DNA of 64,000 nucleotides from an uncultured Kiloniellaceae bacterium (GTDB taxonomy: Bacteria; Pseudomonadota; Alphaproteobacteria; Kiloniellales; Kiloniellaceae), in assembly GCA_947500035.1 (NCBI GenBank), contig CANMQP010000003.1, positions 141,077-205,076 of the forward strand, given 5' to 3'. The notes below the pieces were generated by a model. It saw only the letters and a program-made list of their open reading frames with translations. It made no database searches and was not told the DNA's origin. Shown here piece after piece: positions 47,916-56,200 of the stretch. Both the position numbers and the translations under genes were made by a program. Position 1 is the stretch's first letter; the number at the start of each line of letters is the position of its first letter.

Positions 47916-48164
47916 TCAGGATGCGTCGTCGTGAAGCTTGGCCAGGTACCAAAGAATCGAAGAAGCAAAAGTAATGAAGGCACCCATGACCGCCAGGCCG
48001 AAACCGACAAAGGCGAGCAGGCCCAAGCGGGTTTCTTTTATGGCGATATCAAAGCTGGGAATGTTCAGGGTATAAAAATAAATCACGCCGCCCACGATGA
48101 ACATGATCAGGCCGTACGTGAGGATATCGAAGAAATAGTCCGGTGATTTTTTTGCAATCAACAT
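47916..48164 (-). CDS. Small two-helix membrane protein
   Basis: The product has 82 residues from the ATG at 48164. It has two long hydrophobic segments (FFDILTYGLIMFIVGGVIYFY and LLAFVGFGLAVMGAFITFAS) with a short polar loop (NIPSFDIAIKETR). No family is recognised. An ECF-type promoter motif ends about 90 bases upstream, so this is probably the first gene of the unit that also holds the secreted and membrane proteins below it. Confidence 0.7.
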   Translation of the reverse strand: MLIAKKSPDYFFDILTYGLIMFIVGGVIYFYTLNIPSFDIAIKETRLGLLAFVGFGLAVMGAFITFASSILWYLAKLHDDAS

Positions 48165-48256
48165 GGCAAAGCACCTGAGGGTCGCGGGGTGGAAACGCCG
48201 ACGCTTCAATCAAGTCCGGTTTCCGCCAGCAGGATGAAGCGTGCTATTCCTCTATT

Positions 48257-48289
48257 GGTCGCCTCAGGTAAGTAAACGTTCAAAAAAAA
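48257..48289 (-). promoter_or_regulatory. ECF-type promoter motif, copy 2
   Basis: On the minus strand, eight T's (48289-48282), GAACG (48281-48277), 15 bases, then CGACC (48261-48257). It faces the two-helix membrane protein gene starting at 48164. Confidence 0.6.
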
Positions 48290-48426
48290 CTCTAGCTATT
48301 TGATTTTTATAATTATTATGACCTTGGCCCCTTGTATGGCTGAAGCGCCCATAACGCCGCACGGCGCGGGGTAGGTTCCCAGGCGGGTCCGCAGGCCTCA
48401 ACCGGCCCGGGTCATACGCGTTGCCT

Positions 48427-50208
48427 TCAGTTCCTGCAGGTTTTGGGGGCGCGCACCAATCCCCAACCGAATTGAGTGTCTCTGCCGTCATATCCTATGT
48501 CCCGGGCACTGCGCCGGATACCCTCGACGATCAGTCCGTTCGACTGCCGGGGATTGAGCGAAAGTTCAGCCGCAACGATGGCGGCCACATAGGGCACGGC
48601 AAAGGAGGTTCCACTGCGATAGGCGCCACCGCCGCCGGTTTTGGCCGTCCAGACATCAACGCCCGGAGCGGAGAACTCGATGTGACTGCCCTGGTTGGCC
48701 TTCGCGTACAGCCGGTTTCGGGAATCAACTGCAGTGACTGCCAGCACAGACTTTTCCGCAGCCGGAAAGGCGGGGGGCGCATCGGCGCCGAAATTTCCCG
48801 CGGCGGCCACCAGAATCATGCCTTGCCGGCTGGCCTGGGCAAGACTGGCTGAAAAGACAGCGTTTCTAGGTCCGGCGAATGAGAGGTTGACCACGCGCAG
48901 CCGTTCCTGCGCCAGCCAGTCGAGCGCGATGGCGAGGCGGAAGCTGGAGGCCTTCGAAGGGCCGTCGTCGTCTCTTTCGAAAACCTCGGCGACGTAAAGC
49001 CGTGCCGCGGGAAGCAGACCGATCGGCGTACCGACTCCAGGCCTGCCAATGAGCAAGGCCGCGATCCCCGTCGCATGATCGAGCCCTTCCGGGTTTTGCT
49101 CGCGGTCGATGAAGGACTTCTGCACGATGCTTTGCTCAGAAAGTGCCGGGTGACTTTGGTCGAGGCCGCTGTCGATCAGGCCGATCCGGATGCCTTGACC
49201 GCCTGCGGCGCAACTCAAGAAGTCATCGGTCCAGTTGATCGCGCGTTTTGCATAGTACCGCGGCCCGTTTTGGATCTCATACAGTGAGTTCAGATCCACA
49301 ATGGCATTGGGCAATGCTGTCTGCAGCTCGCTTACAGCTTCGGTTAGGGTTTTGGAGTCCGGTACCGAAAGGCGCAGAATTTCCTGGCCCAAAGCAGCGA
49401 GCTCTACACGCTGGGCGACGCCATAGCCAAGCGCGGTGACCGTTCCTTCCGGATCGCTGTCTTGCACGCCGGTGAGAAGCGTGACTTCACCAGGCACGGC
49501 CTGATTTAGGTTCTGCGACGCGGGTTCCGGGTCGGAGGATGTGGTTTGGTTCGCCGCCAGTTGGCAGACTTCGAACTCGACAACAGGTACGGGACCTGGG
49601 ACCAGCCGCCCATGGGGATCAATCAGGACCAGACCATATCGATGTCCGCCTTTCAGGCGTGAAGATTCCATAAGGCGGGCAATAAGCCGTGAACTCTGCC
49701 AGGTGCTGACGTCGACCTCGAGTCGCCGATAATCGCCAGGCAGCTCCAGCTCAAGAGAGAACCCGCGTGCGGCGTCCAGCCCCTTGCCTTCGATAATCAG
49801 CAAGTCTCCGGGACGAAAACAATGCGGCCCGATAAGGCGCTGCATCCCGATTCCATCCGGCCGTCCTTGAGGTTGGCCCTGAGGCTGGCCCTGGGGTTGA
49901 CCCTGGGGGCGGCCTGCGCCGGGCGGGCGGCCGCCGGTTGGGTTGGGTTGCGTCTGGCTTCCGTTTGGGTTCTGAGCCGAGGGGTCTGCGGACGGCCTCG
50001 GTGCCGGGGGCTTGGACGGCGTGGGGGCGGGGTCCGATGTTGGTGTGGGCGATCCCGGTTGCCGCGGCGGTTCTCCCGGTGTGCCAGGCACCGTTGGTGA
50101 ACTCGTCGGGCTCTGCGCCTCGAGGGGTGACTGCGACAGCATAAGCAGGCTTGTCGCAACGCCCATTGCCATGAAAGTCTGTACCAACATTTTTCTACTC
50201 GATCTCAC
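48427..50208 (-). CDS. Secreted subtilisin-like serine protease (S8) with proline-rich linker
   Basis: The 593-residue product has a signal peptide (TFMAMGVATSLLMLSQSPLEAQ). A Pro/Gln/Gly-rich linker of about 90 residues includes four-residue QPQG repeats. A beta-rich domain of about 130 residues is followed by a subtilase domain with catalytic Asp346 (LIDSGLDQSHP), His378 (DHATGIA) and Ser535 (SGTSFAVPY), plus the oxyanion AAGNFGA. The start may be the GTG at 50208 or an ATG 18 bases later. It lies 31 bases after an anti-sigma-like gene, so the two are co-transcribed and possibly act together in envelope signalling. Confidence 0.88.
   Translation of the reverse strand: MRSSRKMLVQTFMAMGVATSLLMLSQSPLEAQSPTSSPTVPGTPGEPPRQPGSPTPTSDPAPTPSKPPAPRPSADPSAQNPNGSQTQPNPTGGRPPGAGRPQGQPQGQPQGQPQGRPDGIGMQRLIGPHCFRPGDLLIIEGKGLDAARGFSLELELPGDYRRLEVDVSTWQSSRLIARLMESSRLKGGHRYGLVLIDPHGRLVPGPVPVVEFEVCQLAANQTTSSDPEPASQNLNQAVPGEVTLLTGVQDSDPEGTVTALGYGVAQRVELAALGQEILRLSVPDSKTLTEAVSELQTALPNAIVDLNSLYEIQNGPRYYAKRAINWTDDFLSCAAGGQGIRIGLIDSGLDQSHPALSEQSIVQKSFIDREQNPEGLDHATGIAALLIGRPGVGTPIGLLPAARLYVAEVFERDDDGPSKASSFRLAIALDWLAQERLRVVNLSFAGPRNAVFSASLAQASRQGMILVAAAGNFGADAPPAFPAAEKSVLAVTAVDSRNRLYAKANQGSHIEFSAPGVDVWTAKTGGGGAYRSGTSFAVPYVAAIVAAELSLNPRQSNGLIVEGIRRSARDIGYDGRDTQFGWGLVRAPKTCRN
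49865..49912. repeat. Short in-frame tandem repeat in the protease linker
   Basis: Imperfect 12-base units encode repeated Gln-Pro-Gln-Gly in the protease linker. Units differ in third bases (CTGAGG against CTGGGG), so the repeat is not a freshly slipped tract. Boundaries are approximate. Confidence 0.55.
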
Positions 50209-50239
50209 TACTGTCGAACCTGTTTAAAGCGATTTGCTG

Positions 50240-50923
50240 TCAGTCGATTTCCGCTGTATCGACAACATCTTTGCGGTTTCGCAGTTTTTGCAGGGCGGAT
50301 TTCAGTGTTGCACCATTCACGCTCGCGTCCAGGTTTAAGTAATAGATACCCAGAGAAGACGGGCCCTCCTTGATCGAGAGGCCGGTATCCAGCAATAACG
50401 AGCGGATGGCGGCTTCCGTGGCCTGAGGTTTGAAGGTGACCTGTAACACGGCGCCGCTTGCGCTGCCGGCAAGCTGCGGCTCGCCGCCGCGATCCTGCCA
50501 CTGCTGTGTCGAGAGACCGGCGAAGACGGCAAGTGTCAGGCAGGCGGCAACGGCCACGTGCCGCCACCAGAAGGCAACACCGTCGCCGCGGGCGCTCAGT
50601 TGAGCCTGTCCGGCCAGATCGCTGGCCCGCTTACCATTGAGAGCATCGCAGGCTGTGCCTGAACCGGTCCCGGCAGAGCCTTTAGGTGCGATGTCTTTCT
50701 GCAGGCGTTTCAGGCCAAGCTCACCTGGTGAATTAACGAGAGACTGCCGCTTGATGGCCTTGCGCAACCGTTCGAGGTATATGAGTTCGATCCGCGCGGC
50801 CTCCGAGCGTGCCAAATAGTCCTCGATGGAGGCCTGTTCATCCGCGTCAAGCGAGTGGTTCACGTAGAACGGCAGGAGCTTCATGAGCTCTTGGTCGTTC
50901 GGCTGGTCCTGTGCGTCGGTCAA
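50240..50923 (-). CDS. Membrane anti-sigma-like protein with inhibitor-like periplasmic domain
   Basis: The product has about 227 residues from a TTG at 50923, chosen because GGGAG lies 7 bases upstream; a longer frame starts at 51049. The N-terminal region (MKLLPFYVNHSLDADEQASI, then DYLARSEAARIELIYLERLR) looks like an anti-sigma zinc-finger domain but lacks the His/Cys ligands. One membrane helix follows (HVAVAACLTLAVFAGL). The periplasmic end (AVLQVTFKPQATEAAIRSLL, GPSSLGIYYLNL) resembles a protease-propeptide/inhibitor fold. It precedes the subtilase gene by 31 bases. Anti-sigma action on the ECF factor 9 kb away is inferred. Confidence 0.7.
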   Translation of the reverse strand: MTDAQDQPNDQELMKLLPFYVNHSLDADEQASIEDYLARSEAARIELIYLERLRKAIKRQSLVNSPGELGLKRLQKDIAPKGSAGTGSGTACDALNGKRASDLAGQAQLSARGDGVAFWWRHVAVAACLTLAVFAGLSTQQWQDRGGEPQLAGSASGAVLQVTFKPQATEAAIRSLLLDTGLSIKEGPSSLGIYYLNLDASVNGATLKSALQKLRNRKDVVDTAEID

Positions 50924-51261
50924 AGGTCGTCTCCCACTTTTTGTCGTGCCGGTCTGGTTCGTTTCCGGTCGGGGCAAATTCGGTTCACTTTTTGAAAGCC
51001 GGTCTCCGGCTCTCCAGTGTGGTTTCATAGCGTATGTCGCCAACTTCACGCGAAGCGTTCAAATTTGGGATCCTGGCTCGCGATTATGTGATGACAGCGT
51101 TTGGTTATCCCGTTTTTTCAAGCGTTTGAGGTTGCTTGAACAGCTTTTGATTGATTGCGACCTGCGACAGATACGCGTTTTCGGCTTTGGTCTGGTTGCG
51201 GATAGCACTACGGGCATTCGCCCAGCGTCCAGGATCGTCCGAAGTCTTATTGTTTCAGTAG

Positions 51262-51291
51262 GTACGACCTGACCCGTTTTTGGTTCAAAAA
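51262..51291 (-). promoter_or_regulatory. ECF-type promoter motif, copy 3
   Basis: On the minus strand, five T's (51291-51287), GAACC (51286-51282), 15 bases, then CGTAC (51266-51262). It faces the anti-sigma-like gene and protease. It would give a long leader of about 330 bases if the TTG start is right. Confidence 0.5.
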
Positions 51292-51353
51292 CATCGTCAT
51301 TGCCAGGCCCGCGAGAAACGCGCGTCATCACCTCGGTTTTCTGGAGCAGCAGA

Positions 51354-51387
51354 TTTTTTTTGAACCTTCCGGCCACAAGAACCGACC
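51354..51387 (+). promoter_or_regulatory. ECF-type promoter motif, copy 4
   Basis: Eight T's (51354-51361), GAACC (51362-51366), 16 bases, then CGACC (51383-51387). It faces the two tandem paralogs, with the first start about 195 bases downstream. Confidence 0.6.
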
Positions 51388-51580
51388 AAACGTTGTGGAA
51401 CTGACCTTTCGGCCCTTGGTCTGTTCCGGCAGGTCATAGTTGCAGCGGGAGAAAGCCTGAAGGACGCGAACGCCGGGGGGACGACTTCCACTCGATCGGC
51501 TCTTGCCCCGCCGTCGTCAGAACTGCGCCGCCGCGGTTGCCAAATCGGTTCGAGGCTCCACGAAGCTCGGAGATCAAGAA

Positions 51581-52528
51581 GTGAACGAAATTGAAATTGC
51601 AGAGCGCCAATGGGGCAGCCGCAATCTGATTGGAAGCGCCGCCAGTGCTGGGCCTGCTTTAACGCTGAAGCAACTGCTTTACAAACTCGAAGATCATTTC
51701 CCCACCCTGCTGTCGGGAGAAGGCAGCTTAACGTCTGAGCGAGAGATGTGGAGTGATCGCCTGCTCTCGGTCTTTGACGACAGCTACCTGGAGACCTTAG
51801 GGCCACCGGGAGCGATATCGGGCCTGCTGTACAGCTATGGCCCGGGGCCCAAACCCGAAACCCAGAAAAAGCGGATTTGGGCGGGCACGCTCTTACGCAA
51901 CGCATTACCTCGATGGCGGGGCGGGAAGACCTGGGTACGGCGCGCTTTATTGCGGCTCGAGGAGTGCCAACGTGCCGAGGCCATTCAGAAGCAGGTCGAG
52001 GGGCACAGCTTGACCGTTGCATACGAGCCGGGCAGCGATGCTGTGGGTCCCCGCCTTGTGGTTCGGATCATGCCGCTCGTGGCCGCGAAACCGCGGCCGG
52101 TCTCCCTGGGGATATCGCGTGAAGAACTGCTGAATGGTCTTCGCGGTGTCTTCTCGAAGGAGGAGGAGTCCTGGCCGAGAGAAGCGTTTCATGTTCCGCA
52201 CGCGGCGTTCAGGCCGCGGAACAGCTCTGCGTCTCTCTCGGTTTTTGGAGAGCCGGATGAGGTTACCCAAATCGATTACGTCTACCAGCTCAGCAATGAA
52301 GTCGAATCCGAGTTGGAACAGAACCGCCATTACGCGTTTGAACTGATCAGAAACATCTTTCCTCACTGGCCCGAGGCGTTCGAGTGGGTGCGCAACGCGA
52401 TCGTGCGCATGGAGCTTGAGCATGCCTACGCGGATACCAAAATCCTGCGCCGCGGGCTCTGCCTGCAGGTCGTTCATCATCAGGGCGGCATCGTAGTTTC
52501 AGTCATCCCGGAGGGCGTTCTCTTCTAG
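51581..52528 (+). CDS. Unknown protein, first of two tandem paralogs, internally duplicated
   Basis: The 315-residue product starts at a GTG with GGAG 8 bases upstream; an earlier in-frame ATG at 51503 lacks a good ribosome site. Unlike the next gene it has no signal peptide. Two related halves are visible: KKRIWAGTLLRNALPRW with WVRRALLRLE in the first, and RHYAFELIRNIFPHW with WVRNAIVRMELE in the second. No known domain was recognised. It is 64 bases before its paralog and lies behind an ECF-type promoter motif. It could act in the cytoplasm, or the export signal may have been lost. Confidence 0.72.
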   Translation: MNEIEIAERQWGSRNLIGSAASAGPALTLKQLLYKLEDHFPTLLSGEGSLTSEREMWSDRLLSVFDDSYLETLGPPGAISGLLYSYGPGPKPETQKKRIWAGTLLRNALPRWRGGKTWVRRALLRLEECQRAEAIQKQVEGHSLTVAYEPGSDAVGPRLVVRIMPLVAAKPRPVSLGISREELLNGLRGVFSKEEESWPREAFHVPHAAFRPRNSSASLSVFGEPDEVTQIDYVYQLSNEVESELEQNRHYAFELIRNIFPHWPEAFEWVRNAIVRMELEHAYADTKILRRGLCLQVVHHQGGIVVSVIPEGVLF

Positions 52529-52592
52529 CGCCACGCCAGCGGCAGGGCATGCGGCCTTGAACTTAGCCAGGGAATGAGAGGCAGAAATCCGC

Positions 52593-53729
52593 ATGAGTAG
52601 ATTTCATTGGCGAGTATTGCTCTTCATGGCCTGGGTCGGGGCTCCGGCGCTTGTTGCTTTGGCTGCCTCGTCGGCTGACGCGGTATCACGATATCCCGGA
52701 CAGGATCTTTTTCCAGCAGATTACGGAGGGCGGCAAATGGGCTTGCTTCAGACAGTTGCTGCAAATGACGACAACAACAGCTTGGGTCGGCCGCGATTTA
52801 CCCTCAAGCAATTGACGCACAGACTTGAGAAGCATTTTCCGATTCATCTTCCGGGTGAAGGAAGTCTTGCGCCGGGGGATGAAGTCAACAGCGATCGGCT
52901 CCAATCGAGCTTCGAAGACACCTATCTTGAGATTCTTGGTCCAACTGACGCAGTGAAAGGCCTGCTTTACAGCTTCCGCCCCGGTCCCAAGAGCGAAAGC
53001 AGCAAAAAGCGGGCCTGGGCCGGCATACTTATTCGCAATGCACTGCCGGGATGGCGTGGTGGCAAGGCGTGGGCACGCCGGTCATTGTTCCAGCTCGAAA
53101 CCAATCCCGGCAAAGAGGTTTTTAAAAAGGAGGTGGAGGGCCACAGTATCGTTATCGCCTATGAGCCGGGCATGGACGCGCCAGACCGGCACGCAGGCCG
53201 GCGCATCGTCATGCGCATCATGCCTGTGGTTGTTGAGAACACAGCGCTTGAAAACCCGGTCTCCGTAAATTCAGAGCCTGACAGGCCCGCAACGGCTTCG
53301 CTCGGAATTTCGATGTTCGAACTTCTGGGTGGACTCAACAACGCCTTTCCGGAACGTCTAGAACAGCATGGGGAGCTCTTCCTGGGACCGGACACGCCCT
53401 ATGATCAGTTTTTTTCGGAGAACAACTTCGCCTCTCTCTCGACTGCTGGCGCGTCAGAAGACCTCATTCAGATTCAGTACAGCTACCAGCTTCGCGATGA
53501 CCATAAGCCGGAATGGGAACGAAACCGCGCGTACGCTCTTGCGCTGATCAAGAACGTTTTTCCCGATTGGTCCGGGGCGAGCGAATGGCTGAGAGAGGCC
53601 ATCGCTAAAACCGAAGATGAGCGTGGCGAGGAACGCCTGAGAATCGTCCGCAATGGGATTGCGGTGGAAGTTATCTACTACCTTGAAAACGTCGGTATTT
53701 CGATCTTTCCGGAAGAGCACCACCAATAG
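52593..53729 (+). CDS. Unknown secreted protein, second of two tandem paralogs
   Basis: The 378-residue product has a signal peptide (MSRFHWRVLLFMAWVGAPAL, cleavage near ASSADA). The body aligns by eye with the preceding protein throughout: FTLKQLTHRLEKHFPIHLPG, GLLYSFRPGP, KKRAWAGILIRNALPGW, VEGHSIVIAYEPG. It shows the same internal duplication (RAYALALIKNVFPDW with WLREAIAKTED). No family is recognised. The export signal suggests a periplasmic or surface role for at least this copy. Confidence 0.78.
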   Translation: MSRFHWRVLLFMAWVGAPALVALAASSADAVSRYPGQDLFPADYGGRQMGLLQTVAANDDNNSLGRPRFTLKQLTHRLEKHFPIHLPGEGSLAPGDEVNSDRLQSSFEDTYLEILGPTDAVKGLLYSFRPGPKSESSKKRAWAGILIRNALPGWRGGKAWARRSLFQLETNPGKEVFKKEVEGHSIVIAYEPGMDAPDRHAGRRIVMRIMPVVVENTALENPVSVNSEPDRPATASLGISMFELLGGLNNAFPERLEQHGELFLGPDTPYDQFFSENNFASLSTAGASEDLIQIQYSYQLRDDHKPEWERNRAYALALIKNVFPDWSGASEWLREAIAKTEDERGEERLRIVRNGIAVEVIYYLENVGISIFPEEHHQ

Positions 53730-53829
53730 CAGACCGGGCCGCTTCTCACTGAATCCAACATGACATCTTTTGGCATCTTCGCGAAATAGTCGGACCGAAC
53801 TACGACGCGGGGGTCGCAATCTGCGCGGC

Positions 53830-53854
53830 TCTCCACTGTTAAGCTGCGTGGAGA
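53830..53854. terminator. Hairpin between convergent genes
   Basis: TCTCCAC (53830-53836) pairs with GTGGAGA (53848-53854) across an 11-base loop, in the gap between the second paralog and the convergent response-regulator operon. No long T-run is present. Confidence 0.4.
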
Positions 53855-53863
53855 CTGGAGTTC

Positions 53864-55051
53864 CTATGCGTCGAGCAAGCTGTCCTCGTCGTCGTAAACT
53901 TCGATCACCATCAGCGGTTCCTTGATTTTGTGAACCTGGTGATAGTTTTGGATCTTCTTGATCATGGCACGGGTCAGTCGGTGTCCTGCTGCGATAAGGA
54001 CGGTTTCCGACTCCGTCACAACGTCCTCGTGCAGCTTGTGAACGTCGCGCAGCAAGCGGACGGGCACTTCATGAACCTCAGGTGCGTCTTCCGTTTCCGG
54101 CGCTTCATCCGGTGGCATCAGGCGCGCACGCGCCAGAGCCAGGATTTCCGGATCATATTGCGCGTTGTTTTTTTCCATGGCATCGAAGACCGATGCAGGC
54201 GGCAGGTCTGCGTTGCTGGCGGCGGCCAAGTCAATCAAGACGCGCAGAACCCTGGCTTCTTTTGGCAAGTCTTCGCCCGAAACCCCGTCGCCTGGGAAGC
54301 CGCTGCCATCGAACCCGGCGGCTTGATAATAAACGGCGGTGGCGACCGGTCCCAGGCGCGGAATATTGGCGATAAGATCGCGCGCGACTTCGGGTGAGCG
54401 CGAGACCAGGGTTTTCTCGACCTCAGTGAGTGTCTCGCCCTTACGCCGTTTGCCCGAAAGTTCCGCGGGGAGGGTGATTTCGCCGATCGAGGAGAGCATG
54501 ATCGACATGTTGAGCGTCCAGGGATCGGTCAATTTAAGCGGTTTGGCGATTGCTCTTGCCCAACTTCGTATCCGCGCGGTCTGCTTAAAGGCCTCGGGGT
54601 TGTGCAGGGACAGGACGTCTACCAGCACTTTGACACTGCCGGCCAAGGTCTGTTCCAGAAGATCCCGTTCTGCGGTGACCAGCCGGTATTGCTCCTGAGC
54701 GGCCTCCACCGCCTTGGCCAGATCGTCCGGCGCGCAAGGTTTGGTCATGAAGCGGAAGATATGACCTTCGTTCACGGCTTCCATGGCGGTTTGCTGATCA
54801 GCGTTACCGGTCAGCATCATTCTGACGGTGAGCGGGTTTTTGGCTTTAACTTGTCTCAGGAAAGTGATGCCGTCCATTTCCGGCATCTGCTGATCGCTCA
54901 CCACAACCGCGAACTCGCCATCCTCTTCAATCGCCTTTAGTCCCGCAGCAGGTCCTTCCGCTGTTTGCAGGTCGAACCGCTTCCGCAGATTGCGCTTAAA
55001 AGCGCTCAAAATCTGAGGGTCATCGTCGACAAATAGGACACGTGCATTCAT
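53864..55051 (-). CDS. Response regulator with degenerate HD-GYP output domain
   Basis: The 395-residue protein has a receiver (about 1-120; Asp53 in VVVSDQQMPEMDG, Lys in FMTKPC) and an HD-GYP-like domain (about 135-300). The catalytic residues are lost: the HD pair is Ser187-Ser188 (MLSSIGEITLP), the HHE site reads YYQ (241-243) and GYP reads GFP (251-253). It therefore should not hydrolyse cyclic di-GMP and is more likely a binding or allosteric protein. A C-terminal extension of about 90 residues (VHEVPVRLLRDVHKL) has no known match. It is last in the H-NOX operon and is like HnoD of Shewanella H-NOX circuits. Confidence 0.87.
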   Translation of the reverse strand: MNARVLFVDDDPQILSAFKRNLRKRFDLQTAEGPAAGLKAIEEDGEFAVVVSDQQMPEMDGITFLRQVKAKNPLTVRMMLTGNADQQTAMEAVNEGHIFRFMTKPCAPDDLAKAVEAAQEQYRLVTAERDLLEQTLAGSVKVLVDVLSLHNPEAFKQTARIRSWARAIAKPLKLTDPWTLNMSIMLSSIGEITLPAELSGKRRKGETLTEVEKTLVSRSPEVARDLIANIPRLGPVATAVYYQAAGFDGSGFPGDGVSGEDLPKEARVLRVLIDLAAASNADLPPASVFDAMEKNNAQYDPEILALARARLMPPDEAPETEDAPEVHEVPVRLLRDVHKLHEDVVTESETVLIAAGHRLTRAMIKKIQNYHQVHKIKEPLMVIEVYDDEDSLLDA

Positions 55052-55096
55052 GGGTCTATCCTGTTGGTTTCACGGGCCTGTTCGGCTTGACAGAGT

Positions 55097-56200
55097 TCAC
55101 GCTGCCGCTTCCTCGTGGCCTTCGCCCCCGGCTTGTCTGGCAGCCTGAAGAGCAAGCAGCACGGCATCCCGCGGATCGGGCGCAGTGTCGGGCGTTGTTT
55201 GATGTGCTATGGCGGTGCAGACAGCGTCGGGAAGCCCCCAAAGAAGGGCAAGGTACCCTCCGACATCCGCCTGCGTGCAGTTAAAGGCCTGTTCTTCTTG
55301 CTGGTCCAGACCCGCTGGCTCGACCGCGCCGCCGCTTTCAAGATCGCTGTAGCAGTTTGGAAAATTGCTGCAGATGACCAGACGGCCGATGTTGTGCAGC
55401 AAACCTGCAACCCTTGCCAACTCAATCTGGGTGGAAGAGGCCTGCGCCTCGGAAGCCGCTTTCTGCGCCAGCGCGGCCATGGATTTGGCCTGCGTGAGCG
55501 TATGGTCGAAAACCGCAGTGTTCAGTGCCGGTGTTGCCGCCGCAGACTTAAAGCAACCCTTGTCCACCAAGGGCTTGATAATATCGCTGCCCAAAAGCCT
55601 TACTGCTTCTGCGGGGCTATTCACCGACTGTCCGATCCCGAAATAGGCCGAATTGGCGAGCTGGAGAATCTTTGCGGCTAAACCCGGTTCCGATGCAAAG
55701 ATGTCCGCGGCATCCTCGAGCGAGCTAGAGGCGCCTTCCACCGCAGCTTTCAAGGTTTGCAGAGTCTCCTCCGAAACCGGCAGGCTCGCCGTGCCCGAAG
55801 CGGCAATCTGTAGATCAGCGTGGGGGAGCTTGCTCTTCGCGGCAAGACATCGCCGGATTTTCTCGCAGAGACTGTCGGTGTTGCAGGGTTTGGGCAGGAA
55901 TTGATGACTGACGCCGACGGTGCGGAATGTCATTTCCCGGTCAGCTTCGCCGGAGAGAATAATGCGGAGGGTTTCAGGGTGCGTTTGCGCTGCCTCCGTC
56001 AGGAACTGAGCGCCGTCGACACCGGGCATGCGCATATCCGAGACGATGACATCCGCGGGATTTTCGCTCAAGTGCTTCAGGGCTGCTTCACCCCCATCCA
56101 GGAAATCCATATCCCACTCGTTGCGCAGCCGGCGAAAGGTTCGCTGCAGTCCCCGCAGGATGTTCGGTTCATCATCGACAAAAACGACACGTGCGGACAT
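55097..56200 (-). CDS. Response regulator with HDOD output domain
   Basis: The 367-residue protein has a receiver (about 1-120; Asp55 in VIVSDMRMPG, Lys in FLPKPC) followed by an HDOD domain (about 140-340) with IFASEPGLAAKILQLANSAYF and ARVAGLLHNIGRLVICS. HDOD proteins are non-enzymatic relatives of HD domains used in regulation. It directly abuts the kinase gene (ATG next to the kinase stop), so it is a probable phosphotransfer partner of that kinase. Confidence 0.88.
   Translation of the reverse strand: MSARVVFVDDEPNILRGLQRTFRRLRNEWDMDFLDGGEAALKHLSENPADVIVSDMRMPGVDGAQFLTEAAQTHPETLRIILSGEADREMTFRTVGVSHQFLPKPCNTDSLCEKIRRCLAAKSKLPHADLQIAASGTASLPVSEETLQTLKAAVEGASSSLEDAADIFASEPGLAAKILQLANSAYFGIGQSVNSPAEAVRLLGSDIIKPLVDKGCFKSAAATPALNTAVFDHTLTQAKSMAALAQKAASEAQASSTQIELARVAGLLHNIGRLVICSNFPNCYSDLESGGAVEPAGLDQQEEQAFNCTQADVGGYLALLWGLPDAVCTAIAHQTTPDTAPDPRDAVLLALQAARQAGGEGHEEAAA

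Larger units (their letters stand above)
50924..51580. other. Divergent regulatory region between anti-sigma-like gene and paralog pair
   Basis: About 650 bases. It contains two divergent ECF-type motifs (51262-51291 and 51354-51387) about 60 bases apart. The rest, including 50950-51250, shows no supported gene, though a longer anti-sigma start would extend into it as far as 51049. Confidence 0.5.
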
